Positions 1 to 6,479 of a stretch of 8,283 nt of DNA are shown piece by piece. Both the position numbers and the translations under genes were made by a program. Location of the stretch: the NCBI GenBank assembly GCA_021799315.1, contig JAJZAR010000057.1, forward strand, positions 1 to 8,283, read 5' to 3'. The stretch is from Thermoplasmata archaeon (GTDB taxonomy: Archaea > Thermoplasmatota > Thermoplasmata > Thermoplasmatales > Thermoplasmataceae). Under the pieces are notes generated by a model. It saw only the letters and a program-made list of their open reading frames with translations. It ran no database searches and was not told where the DNA came from. The first letter of the stretch is position 1. The number at the start of each line of letters is the position of its first letter.

Positions 1-631
1 TAAGGTTCCTGACAAACCAACAAACAAACCCCTCAGACTTCCAATACAGGATGTCTACTCTATAACAGGAATAGGAACTGTGCCAGTAGGAAGAGTTGAA
101 ACTGGAGTCATAAAACCCGGTGACAAAGTTATCTTTATGCCAGCCAACAAGCAGGGCGAGGTAAAATCAGTTGAAATGCATCATGAGTCACTTCCTCAGG
201 CAGAACCTGGAGACAATGTTGGTTTCAACGTTAGAGGCATAGCAAAGAACGATGTCAAGAGAGGAGATGTTTGTGGTCCTGTTTCAGCACCACCCACAGT
301 AGCTAAATCTTTCACAGCCCAGATAGTTGTTCTGAACCACCCTAGCGTTATTGCTCCTGGCTACAAGCCAGTCTTCCACGTTCACACAGCACAGGTTGCG
401 TGCAGATTTGAAGAAATATTGAAGACCATTAACCCCAAGGATGGAACAACAAAAGAAGAACACCCACAATTCATTAAGACTGGTGATATAGCAGTTGTTA
501 AGGTGATTCCTGACAAACCACTAGTAATAGAGAAGGTTGCCGAGTTCCCACAATTGGGAAGATTTGCTATTAGAGATATGGGTCAAACCGTAGCTGCAGG
601 ACTTTGCATGGATGTAGAAGTCTCAAAGTAA
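1..631 (+). CDS. tuf: Translation elongation factor EF-1A (EF-Tu homologue), C-terminal part, 5' end outside window
   Basis: EF-1A is a GTPase that brings aminoacyl-tRNA to the ribosomal A site. The reading frame is open from base 2 to a TAA at 629-631 and shows 209 residues, about half of a family protein of some 420-430 residues. The N-terminal GTPase domain is therefore outside the window. What remains is beta-barrel domain II (motifs NKPLRLPIQDVYSITGIGTV and VGRVETGVIKPGD) and domain III (LNHPSVIAPGYKPVFHVHTA, then PQLGRFAIRDMGQTVAAG near the end). A GTG at 80 is an internal valine codon, not the start. The sequence closely matches remembered Thermoplasma EF-1A. The uS10 gene follows after 10 bases, so the two are probably co-transcribed. 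Identity is very secure; the truncation is only the window edge. Confidence 0.97.
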   Translation, partial: KVPDKPTNKPLRLPIQDVYSITGIGTVPVGRVETGVIKPGDKVIFMPANKQGEVKSVEMHHESLPQAEPGDNVGFNVRGIAKNDVKRGDVCGPVSAPPTVAKSFTAQIVVLNHPSVIAPGYKPVFHVHTAQVACRFEEILKTINPKDGTTKEEHPQFIKTGDIAVVKVIPDKPLVIEKVAEFPQLGRFAIRDMGQTVAAGLCMDVEVSK

Positions 632-635
632 GTGA
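631..635 (+). promoter_or_regulatory. Weak Shine-Dalgarno for uS10
   Basis: AGTGA lies six bases before the ATG at 642 and begins at the last base of the EF-1A stop codon. It is a partial match to the archaeal AGGTGA-type site and supports this ATG as the uS10 start. Stop and site overlap, which fits coupled translation. Confidence 0.5.
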
Positions 636-641
636 AGAAAA

Positions 642-956
642 ATGGCATCATATAGAGCTAGAATATCCCTCAGTGGAACAAACCATAAAGTAGTAGATGA
701 AGTATGCCGAGAAATTAGGGGCATAGCACAGAGAACTGGAGTAGATATACATGGACCAGTTCCTCTTCCAACAAAGAGGTTGATGGTACCAGTCAGAAAG
801 AGCCCAGATGGGGAAGGTTCTCCAACATGGGACAGATGGGAGATGAGAGTACATAAAAGACTCATTGACATAGACGGAGATGAAAGAACACTAAAGCAAG
901 TAATGAAAATTTCTATCCCTGATGGTGTGCAGATCGAAATCCAGATGAAAAATTAA
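642..956 (+). CDS. rps10: 30S ribosomal protein uS10
   Basis: This is small-subunit protein uS10, part of the ribosome head. The 104-residue length is normal for archaeal uS10 (about 102). Diagnostic stretches are GPVPLPTKR at residues 38-46, the loop reaching into the head, and RKSPDGEGSPTWDRWEMRVH at residues 52-71, which is the archaeal/eukaryotic form of the family. The C-terminal strand IPDGVQIEIQ is also typical. The ATG start is preceded by AGTGA and yields the usual MAS-like N-terminus. It sits between EF-1A (10 bases upstream) and EF-2 (23 bases downstream), consistent with one translation-factor operon. Nothing in it is unusual. Confidence 0.97.
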   Translation: MASYRARISLSGTNHKVVDEVCREIRGIAQRTGVDIHGPVPLPTKRLMVPVRKSPDGEGSPTWDRWEMRVHKRLIDIDGDERTLKQVMKISIPDGVQIEIQMKN

Positions 957-967
957 TTTTTAATACA

Positions 968-974
968 AAGTGAT
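968..974 (+). promoter_or_regulatory. Shine-Dalgarno for EF-2
   Basis: AAGTGAT lies five bases before the ATG at 980. The same heptamer precedes the threonine synthase-like gene at 3256-3262, and related AGGTGA and GAGGTG sites precede two minus-strand genes. All fit a 16S rRNA tail of the usual archaeal ATCACCTCC type. The site supports the chosen EF-2 start. Confidence 0.65.
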
Positions 975-979
975 GTAAA

Positions 980-3181
980 ATGGGCCGAAAAGAAGATAAT
1001 ATTGCAAAGGCTGCAAATCTAGTCAATAATTCTGAAAGCATCAGAAACATAGATATTGCAGCCCATATAGATCATGGGAAGACCACCCTCAGCGATAACT
1101 TAATTGCAGGAGCAGGTATGATGAGTGAAGAACTTGCCGGCAAACAGCTGATGCTTGATTATGATGAGCAAGAGCAGGCAAGAGGAATTACAATAAATGC
1201 GGCTAACGCGTCTATGGTGCATACTGTAGATGGCAAAGATTTTCTAATAAATTTGATCGATACTCCGGGACACGTTGACTTTGGTGGCGATGTCACGAGG
1301 GCCATGAGGGCTGTTGATGGTTGTATAATAGTAGTTGATTCCGTAGAAGGAGTCATGCCGCAGACTGAGACTGTCATAAGGCAAGCCTTAAGGGAATTTG
1401 TCAAGCCAACTATGTTTATTAATAAGGTAGATAGACTGATAAATGAACTTAAACTAAATGCAGACGAGATGCAGAAGAAGTTTGTAAAAATTATTAACGA
1501 CGTTAACAAACTCATATTGAAATATTCTCCAGATCAATTCAAGAAAGATTGGCAATTGAATGTAGCTGATGGTAAGGTGGCTTTCGGGTCAGCTTACCAT
1601 AACTGGGCCATTTCTGTTCCAGCAATGAAAACTTACAATGTTAATTTTAATGACATTGTGGAGATGGTTAGAGCAGGAAAACAAAAAGAACTGGCCAAAA
1701 AGGCACCATTGCATAAAATCATTCTGAATATGGTGGTCAAGCATTTGCCAAATCCCAAGGATGCTCAAAAGTATAGAATTCCCAATATTTGGAAAGGTGA
1801 CCTGGAAACAACTATTGGAAAATCCATGTCAACATGCGACAGCCAGGGCAAAGTGGCCTTGATGATAACAAAAATTATCGTCGACCCTCATGCCGGAGAG
1901 ATAGCCGTAGGGAGAGTATTTAGCGGTACACTTGCCAGGAGTCAGGAATTATACATAAATGGCGCCGCAGGTAAATTTAAGCTTCAGACATTAGCAATGA
2001 TTGTGGGTCCAGATAGGATACAGGTCGATTCCATTCCCGCTGGAAACATAGCCGCAGTTATTGGGCTTAAGAGTGCCATAGCTGGTTCCACGGTTTCAGA
2101 GGTAGCCGACATGGAGCCTTTCGAACCAATGACTCATTATACGGATCCAGTAGTCACACTAGCTATAGAGGCTAAACACACATCAGACTTACCAAAGCTA
2201 ATTGATGTGCTCAAAACAGTTTCAAAGGCTGATCCTTCTATTCAGGTTAATATTAACCAGGAAACAGGTGAACATCTAATTTCAGGGATGGGTGAATTGC
2301 ATCTTGAAGTCACGCTTTACAGAATAAAGAATGATTATAAGATTGAAGTCACAACTTCAGATCCAATTGTTGTATACAGGGAAACAGTAGAACGGACAGG
2401 AGGCCCCTTTGAGGGTAAGTCTCCAAATAAGCATAACAGGTTCTATTTTAAAATTGAACCTCTGGAAGAATCAGTTGTTCAGCTCATAAAGGATGGAGTC
2501 CTGCCGCAGGGATCGAAATTCAAAGATAAGAGAGTTGTAGTCGAAAATCTTCAAAATGCAGGTATTGACAGAGATACAGCAAGAGGCATCGTAAATGTTC
2601 TTGGAGAAAATGTGATGTTTGATTGCACAAAAGGTATTCAATATCTCGATGAAACGATGGAATTACTTATTGAATCATTCAAGGAGGTTATAGAGAAAGG
2701 ACCTCTTGCGAACGAGGGAATGACCCACATAAAAGCTAGCCTTATGGATGCAAAACTCCATGAAGATAGTATCCACAGAGGTCCAGCACAGGTTATCCCA
2801 GCTGGTAGAAACTCCTTATATGGTGCCATTTGCCAGGCAAAGAGGGTATTGATGGAGCCCATGCAAAAGGTTTTCATTAATGTGCCACAGGAGATCATGG
2901 GTTCTGTAACAAACGAAATCCAGCAGAGAAGAGGGGTTGTGGATGAAATGAACATTGAAGGCGATGATATAGTTATCGTCTCAAAGGTTCCAGTGGCAGG
3001 CATGTTCGGATTTGCATCAGCCATAAGGAGCGCAACAGGAGGTAAGGTTCTGTGGAGTTCCGAAAACTCAGGATATCAGAAAGTCCCACCAGAAGTGCAG
3101 AAGGATGTTGTAACAAAGATACGAACAAGAAAGGGTTTGAAGCCGGAACCATATAACGAAGATTATTACTCTTCCCTGTAA
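980..3181 (+). CDS. fusA: Translation elongation factor 2 (aEF-2)
   Basis: EF-2 is the ribosomal translocase GTPase. The 733-residue protein is complete and of normal archaeal length (about 730). GTPase motifs are in order: G1 AHIDHGKTT (28-36), G2 RGIT (68-71), G3 DTPGHVDF (94-101) and G4 NKVD (148-151). Domain II follows, with VDPHAGEIAVGRVFSGTL around 301-318. Domain III holds SGMGELHLEV (435-444). The domain IV tip loop LHEDSIHRGPAQ (593-604) carries His599, the expected diphthamide site. Domain V ends with RGVVDEM (651-657) and FGFASAIRSATGG (676-688). No intein interrupts it. The ATG start has AAGTGAT at good spacing. It lies 23 bases after uS10 and is followed by T-rich tracts, so it probably ends the operon. 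His599 implies that the diphthamide synthesis enzymes are encoded elsewhere. Confidence 0.98.
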   Translation: MGRKEDNIAKAANLVNNSESIRNIDIAAHIDHGKTTLSDNLIAGAGMMSEELAGKQLMLDYDEQEQARGITINAANASMVHTVDGKDFLINLIDTPGHVDFGGDVTRAMRAVDGCIIVVDSVEGVMPQTETVIRQALREFVKPTMFINKVDRLINELKLNADEMQKKFVKIINDVNKLILKYSPDQFKKDWQLNVADGKVAFGSAYHNWAISVPAMKTYNVNFNDIVEMVRAGKQKELAKKAPLHKIILNMVVKHLPNPKDAQKYRIPNIWKGDLETTIGKSMSTCDSQGKVALMITKIIVDPHAGEIAVGRVFSGTLARSQELYINGAAGKFKLQTLAMIVGPDRIQVDSIPAGNIAAVIGLKSAIAGSTVSEVADMEPFEPMTHYTDPVVTLAIEAKHTSDLPKLIDVLKTVSKADPSIQVNINQETGEHLISGMGELHLEVTLYRIKNDYKIEVTTSDPIVVYRETVERTGGPFEGKSPNKHNRFYFKIEPLEESVVQLIKDGVLPQGSKFKDKRVVVENLQNAGIDRDTARGIVNVLGENVMFDCTKGIQYLDETMELLIESFKEVIEKGPLANEGMTHIKASLMDAKLHEDSIHRGPAQVIPAGRNSLYGAICQAKRVLMEPMQKVFINVPQEIMGSVTNEIQQRRGVVDEMNIEGDDIVIVSKVPVAGMFGFASAIRSATGGKVLWSSENSGYQKVPPEVQKDVVTKIRTRKGLKPEPYNEDYYSSL

Positions 3182-3185
3182 CCGC

Positions 3186-3226
3186 TTTCATTTTTACAAT
3201 CCCTTTTTTTTGGCAAAATTATTTTT
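3186..3226 (+). terminator. Oligo-T terminator region after EF-2
   Basis: Three T-rich tracts follow the EF-2 stop: around 3186-3195, an uninterrupted T8 at 3204-3211, and T5 at 3222-3226. No convincing hairpin precedes them. Archaeal RNA polymerase terminates on oligo-T stretches, so this probably marks the end of the translation-factor transcript. Confidence 0.6.
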
Positions 3227-3255
3227 GAATTAAAGCTTGTATTTATTTATTGCTG

Positions 3256-3262
3256 AAGTGAT
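3256..3262 (+). promoter_or_regulatory. Shine-Dalgarno for threonine synthase-like gene
   Basis: AAGTGAT lies eight bases before the ATG at 3271 and is identical to the EF-2 site. Its presence implies a leadered mRNA, with transcription starting before about 3255. The sequence upstream (3215-3250) is AT-rich, but no single TATA box stands out. Confidence 0.6.
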
Positions 3263-3270
3263 AACGATTT

Positions 3271-4299
3271 ATGGTTGTTACAAAAGTATTCTGTTATAAG
3301 TGTGGCTCTGCAAGAGAATCTTTCGAAATTTTATGCACTAAGTGCGGATCACCCTTTATTATTAAGGTATCAGGTTCAGTGGAACGCAGAATTCAAGATA
3401 ATTATGACTATTTTGGTCAAAGTTTCCTTCCGATGGAAAATCCAACTCCAATTGTGGAAACAGAAGATTTCAAAGCCAAGCTAGAATTTTTTTCATCTAC
3501 CTTATCGTATAAGGATAGAGGAATGAATACCTTATTCTCTTTTTTGATCAAAAGCGGTTACCTGAAAGAAGGAGATGAGGTGTCCGAGGATTCTTCAGGA
3601 AACGCTGGTGCATCTTTCTCTCTTTTTTGTAATATGTCAAAGGTTAAAGGCGCAGTCTATGTATCAGCAGGTGCAAACAGGATGAAGATTAGACAGCTTG
3701 AATCCTATGGCTCCACTACTGAAGAGGTTAAAGGGGATAGAAAGGCTGTGGAAACCGCAGCAATGAATTGCGGGAGAAAGTATCTTGGGCATCAGTACTG
3801 GCCAGAATTTTATGATGGATTCAGAACTATTTCATATGAGATCAACCAGCAACTTCCTGAAATGCCAGAGAATATTCTTATTCCCTTTTCTACCGGTACA
3901 CTTTATCTTGGTATCTATGAAGGGATGATGCATCTCCTACAAAACAAATTGATCAAATCAATTCCAAAACTATGGGCTATTCAGCCGGAGGTGGCATCAG
4001 GTATGTATGATTTTCTCAATGGCGTAAAGAAAGAGCAGAAGCGTTCCATAGCTGATGCGCTTACAGGTGTATTGCCTCTAAGACACGAGTACATAGCATC
4101 AATTATAGGTATGAATGGACGCTGTGAAACTGTATCCGAGGACGAAATAAGGATGGCAAGGGCCAGTATGTTACACTTTGGAATCGATTGCGAATACAGT
4201 TCCGCTGTGACCTATGCGGCTTTAAAGAAGTTCGATTTGGAAAATAACTCTCTCCTCATTCTCACAGGGCATGGGATTAAAAATATCAGTTTAATTTAG
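3271..4299 (+). CDS. thrC: Threonine synthase-like PLP-dependent enzyme
   Basis: Threonine synthase converts O-phosphohomoserine to threonine and phosphate with pyridoxal phosphate in the cytosol. The 342-residue protein starts with a four-cysteine zinc-ribbon motif (C8-x2-C11, C22-x2-C25), common in archaeal ThrC. The PLP lysine is K81 in LSYKDRGMN, matching the family SFKDRG motif. EDSSGNAGAS (106-115) matches the substrate and cofactor loop after the lysine. PFSTGTLYLG (205-214) is the loop that holds the PLP phosphate. The C-terminal LLILTGHGIK (328-337) matches the family TGHGLKDP ending and favours ThrC over cysteine synthase or threonine dehydratase. It is at the short end of the family. 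The ATG is supported by AAGTGAT. It stands apart from the EF-2 operon, and its 3' end overlaps the convergent OsmC gene by 14 bases. A paralogous fold-type II enzyme acting on another phosphorylated substrate remains possible. Confidence 0.85.
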   Translation: MVVTKVFCYKCGSARESFEILCTKCGSPFIIKVSGSVERRIQDNYDYFGQSFLPMENPTPIVETEDFKAKLEFFSSTLSYKDRGMNTLFSFLIKSGYLKEGDEVSEDSSGNAGASFSLFCNMSKVKGAVYVSAGANRMKIRQLESYGSTTEEVKGDRKAVETAAMNCGRKYLGHQYWPEFYDGFRTISYEINQQLPEMPENILIPFSTGTLYLGIYEGMMHLLQNKLIKSIPKLWAIQPEVASGMYDFLNGVKKEQKRSIADALTGVLPLRHEYIASIIGMNGRCETVSEDEIRMARASMLHFGIDCEYSSAVTYAALKKFDLENNSLLILTGHGIKNISLI

Positions 4300-4735
4300 G
4301 TATTTCGTTTTCCTTAACTAATTTTCCATTAAGCGTAAGAGAATAGGTCACTTCAGTCCCACCCTTAATTGCGAGGAGTGTAACACTGCAATACTTTTCC
4401 AAGGATAGGTTGATCGCCTTCACCACATTGTCCTCCGAAGCATCCGTGTCAATATTATAATGAAACAGTGCCTTTTTTAGGAGTTTTGGTTCCTCTTCAA
4501 GTCTTTCTCCTTTCATAGTAACATTCAGGGATTCTATCTTCTTGTGCATTTTGGTGATAATTAGAATAATATCACTAGTTGAGCACCCTCCCATTGCCAT
4601 GAGCAAAAGCTCTGTGGGACTGTATTTTTTTTGGTCTCCACTGATTGGCTCCCTTATGACTATTTTATTTCTGTCTTGATCAGTGCTTGTTAGCCCCACA
4701 TCTTTTGTGTATTCGAAAGAAACTGAAAGGCTCAT
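4286..4735 (-). CDS. OsmC-family peroxiredoxin-like protein
   Basis: OsmC/Ohr proteins are dimeric thiol peroxidases that reduce organic hydroperoxides or handle other thiol chemistry. This 149-residue protein has the family core: SPTELLLMAMGGC (39-51), with Glu42 and the peroxidatic-type Cys51 at the start of the long central helix, and a second cysteine, Cys116, in LEKYCSV (112-118). Both cysteines sit where the family expects them. The SPTELLL and KYCSV pattern resembles the YhfA-like subgroup, whose substrate is less well known than that of Ohr. Its ATG overlaps the TGA of the upstream DUF1641 gene (ATGA at 4732-4735), so it is the last gene of the minus-strand unit and probably translationally coupled. 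No strong Shine-Dalgarno precedes it beyond a weak AAGGA. Its stop lies inside the 3' end of the convergent threonine synthase-like gene. Confidence 0.88.
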   Translation of the reverse strand: MSLSVSFEYTKDVGLTSTDQDRNKIVIREPISGDQKKYSPTELLLMAMGGCSTSDIILIITKMHKKIESLNVTMKGERLEEEPKLLKKALFHYNIDTDASEDNVVKAINLSLEKYCSVTLLAIKGGTEVTYSLTLNGKLVKENEIPKLN

Positions 4736-5199
4736 TCCTTATCTACCTTCCGAAGGAGAGCACCAAGAGTTTTCAGCGCATTTAACATTGCACTGAGACC
4801 TGCTGCAACTTCAGGATCTTTTAACATGCCCATCAATCTGAAAAGCGAAAAGTTTTCAGGTTGCTTTGCCCCATCAACCATTGAAGACCATAGTTCTTCG
4901 CTGTTGTACAATATGGCGTTTATAGCCCCTTGAGCAGTGTTGCTGGATAGCGATGCCATAAGAGCAAGAAGCAGATTGACCAGGGAAATGCCTCCAATAT
5001 GGATTTCTCTTTTATCGAGAAGTGAGGCAATTGCCTTGGAGTTACTTGGCATATTTTCGGTAAGTAATTTCTCTAATAGTTCTATATTTCCAGATTCTTT
5101 CATTAGCTTAACCATATTGAGCAATCCCAGCATAGTGTCTTCATCATCCATTAAACCAGACAGAGCAACTTCAATTTTGTCATTTTCATTTTTTTCCAT
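4732..5199 (-). CDS. DUF1641 family protein
   Basis: This 155-residue protein belongs to DUF1641, a family without an established biochemical activity. Members are found beside formate dehydrogenase-like genes in Bacillus (YrhD, YjgD) and beside SQR-like flavoproteins in archaea. The family signature is at the C-terminus: LMGMLKDPEVAAGLSAMLN (122-140), then a helical LKTLGALL. A hydrophobic helix, ISLVNLLLALMASLSS (71-86), lies in the middle. No cysteine or other metal-ligand pattern is present, so a structural or membrane-adaptor role is more plausible than catalysis. The frame is open further upstream to an ATG at 5310, but that part overlaps the SQR-like gene. I chose the ATG at 5197-5199 because a perfect GAGGTG lies six bases before it. 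It sits between the SQR-like and OsmC genes, coupled to both. Confidence 0.8.
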   Translation of the reverse strand: MEKNENDKIEVALSGLMDDEDTMLGLLNMVKLMKESGNIELLEKLLTENMPSNSKAIASLLDKREIHIGGISLVNLLLALMASLSSNTAQGAINAILYNSEELWSSMVDGAKQPENFSLFRLMGMLKDPEVAAGLSAMLNALKTLGALLRKVDKE

Positions 5200-5205
5200 T
5201 TTTTG

Positions 5206-5212
5206 CACCTCA
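5206..5212 (-). promoter_or_regulatory. Shine-Dalgarno for DUF1641 gene, fused with the SQR-like stop codon
   Basis: On the minus strand the sequence reads TGAGGTGCAAAAATG. The TGA stop of the SQR-like gene shares bases with the GAGGTG ribosome binding site, which stands six bases before the DUF1641 ATG. This fixes the DUF1641 start and suggests that a ribosome finishing the first gene re-initiates on the second. Confidence 0.75.
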
Positions 5213-6352
5213 GAGATATCCTTGGGAATAGCCCCCAAAATAGGAGTGATACGAGTAGAGTTTAAGTAGATAGTCGCTTCGGCTGGCCCTACCTTGGCTG
5301 AACTCTCCATTTATGTCTATGGAGAAACTGGTTGCCCTCTCTTCACTCTCCAACAGGTAATCTGTATAAAGACCTATGTAGTAATCTGGTTCAGGATATC
5401 CACTTATCATATGAGCCAACTTTGCCGTGATAAAATCAATTTGCTCATAGTTCATCTCCCAGAAAGAAGATTTGAATTTTGGTCCAATGCCAACTATGAA
5501 AATTTCAGGATGTTCCTTCACACATAAGTTATTGAAGTCTATCTCTATTGGAGCCATATCGGACTTTTTGAAATCAGTCTTAGCAAGATATTCTTCCATT
5601 GTTGCTTTTCCTATAACAATGGGTAAATCGAATTTGAGAGTTTTTCCATCATCCGATTGAACTTCCTTATTTTTTATGTTTATTTGGGACAGTTTAAAGT
5701 CAAAAACCTTGTTAATCTGGTTCTTATCAAGAACTTCAACTATTTTGTTGTGAAATGTTTTATTATCCATCATCTGCTTAAATGAGGACGCATAAGTAAT
5801 TTTTACATCCTTATCTAAGGATTTGTTCTTAAAATAGTTAGACAACAAAACAGCTAGGTTAACTCCAGCCACAGGACTTTGAATGCTTTCGCCATCCTGA
5901 TAAATCAATATTTCTCCTTTTTTAAACTGGCCTACATCCTCTCTTAACATGAGTGATTCCTGTGTTGTTATAATGGTGCGAACTTCCTGTGAAAAACCAG
6001 GGATGGCCATATCATCTTCAAAGAAACCGTTAGTTATAAGGAGATAATCATAGCGTATTAGCTTTCCACCCTTTGTGTTCAAACTTTTATCCCTGACATT
6101 GAGAGTTACAACCTCATCCTTCACGTATTCCACACTTAACTTGATCTGGGAATTTATGCTTCTCTTCAGCTTATGGTGATCCACAAGAGATGTTGGGACG
6201 AATATGTTTGTGTCTTTGAATTCCACGTCATTTGCGCTGCCAACAATTATCACCTCTATCTCATTCTTATTAGCCCTCTGCACCAACTTATTAGCCGCCA
6301 TCACTGCCGATTCATTATCACCAAGTATTACAACCCTGTCCGGTACTTTCAT
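5210..6352 (-). CDS. SQR-like FAD/NAD(P)-dependent oxidoreductase homologue with degenerate motifs
   Basis: This 380-residue protein has the length and layout of the sulfide:quinone oxidoreductase/flavocytochrome c sulfide dehydrogenase group, which oxidises sulfide at the membrane. The N-terminal Rossmann strand is VVILGDNESAVMAANKLV (7-24). The YDYLLITNGF segment (101-110) aligns with the family YDxLVIATG, and EIFIVGIGP (283-291) sits where other members have VFAIGD. Several key features are missing. The glycine-rich GxGxxG is GDNESA, the FAD-binding Asp of the GD motif is replaced, and there is a single cysteine, Cys277, where SQRs use two or three. It may therefore bind FAD weakly or act as a non-catalytic partner. 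The last 20 residues are tyrosine-rich. The ATG has AGGTGA four bases upstream. It leads a three-gene unit with DUF1641 and OsmC genes. Fold assignment is good; activity is doubtful. Confidence 0.72.
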   Translation of the reverse strand: MKVPDRVVILGDNESAVMAANKLVQRANKNEIEVIIVGSANDVEFKDTNIFVPTSLVDHHKLKRSINSQIKLSVEYVKDEVVTLNVRDKSLNTKGGKLIRYDYLLITNGFFEDDMAIPGFSQEVRTIITTQESLMLREDVGQFKKGEILIYQDGESIQSPVAGVNLAVLLSNYFKNKSLDKDVKITYASSFKQMMDNKTFHNKIVEVLDKNQINKVFDFKLSQINIKNKEVQSDDGKTLKFDLPIVIGKATMEEYLAKTDFKKSDMAPIEIDFNNLCVKEHPEIFIVGIGPKFKSSFWEMNYEQIDFITAKLAHMISGYPEPDYYIGLYTDYLLESEERATSFSIDINGEFSQGRASRSDYLLKLYSYHSYFGGYSQGYL

Positions 6353-6356
6353 AAAT

Positions 6357-6362
6357 TCACCT
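6357..6362 (-). promoter_or_regulatory. Shine-Dalgarno for SQR-like gene
   Basis: The minus strand reads AGGTGAATTTATG, a perfect AGGTGA four bases before the start codon at 6350-6352. It fixes the start of the SQR-like gene and indicates a leadered transcript. Confidence 0.75.
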
Positions 6363-6402
6363 GTTAATTCGCTATTTGGATGTGGTAGAAATTATTTCTT
6401 TG

Positions 6403-6410
6403 TATTATAA
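6403..6410 (-). promoter_or_regulatory. Candidate TATA box for the SQR-like operon
   Basis: On the minus strand TTATAATA follows an A-rich stretch that could be a BRE. Start of transcription about 25 bases downstream would fall near 6381, giving a leader of roughly 30 bases that includes the AGGTGA site. The assignment rests on composition and spacing only. Confidence 0.4.
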
Positions 6411-6470
6411 TTTTTACAATTATCATGAGTAAATGTGAACCTTATTCTCTGGAGTTTAACAATAATTTTT

Positions 6471-6479
6471 TTTAAAAAT
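6471..6479 (+). promoter_or_regulatory. Possible TATA-like element in AT-rich block
   Basis: TTTAAAAAT within the AT-rich block at 6461-6484 could place a plus-strand transcript start near 6500, about 125 bases ahead of rpoL. AT-richness alone could explain it. A competing weaker element, CTTAATAC near 6597-6604, is at the spacing expected for a leaderless rpoL mRNA. Confidence 0.25.

Noticed and set aside
1159..1515. 118-codon frame on the minus strand inside EF-2
   Set aside because: It is antisense to the conserved GTPase domain, serine- and leucine-rich as expected of a shadow frame, and has no ribosome site or recognisable motif.
2638..3024. 128-codon frame on the minus strand inside EF-2
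   Set aside because: It is antisense to domains IV and V of EF-2 and shows no family features of its own.
980..3181. Intein or frameshift in EF-2
   Set aside because: The protein is continuous and of normal length, with all motifs in place and no splicing-domain sequence.
4937..5269. 110-codon plus-strand frame opposite the DUF1641 gene
   Set aside because: It has serine/isoleucine-rich shadow composition and no ribosome site; the minus-strand gene is supported by family motifs and coupling.
5200..5310. Longer DUF1641 protein starting at the ATG at 5310
   Set aside because: The extra part lies entirely in another frame of the SQR-like gene apart from its last bases, while a perfect GAGGTG precedes the ATG at 5199.
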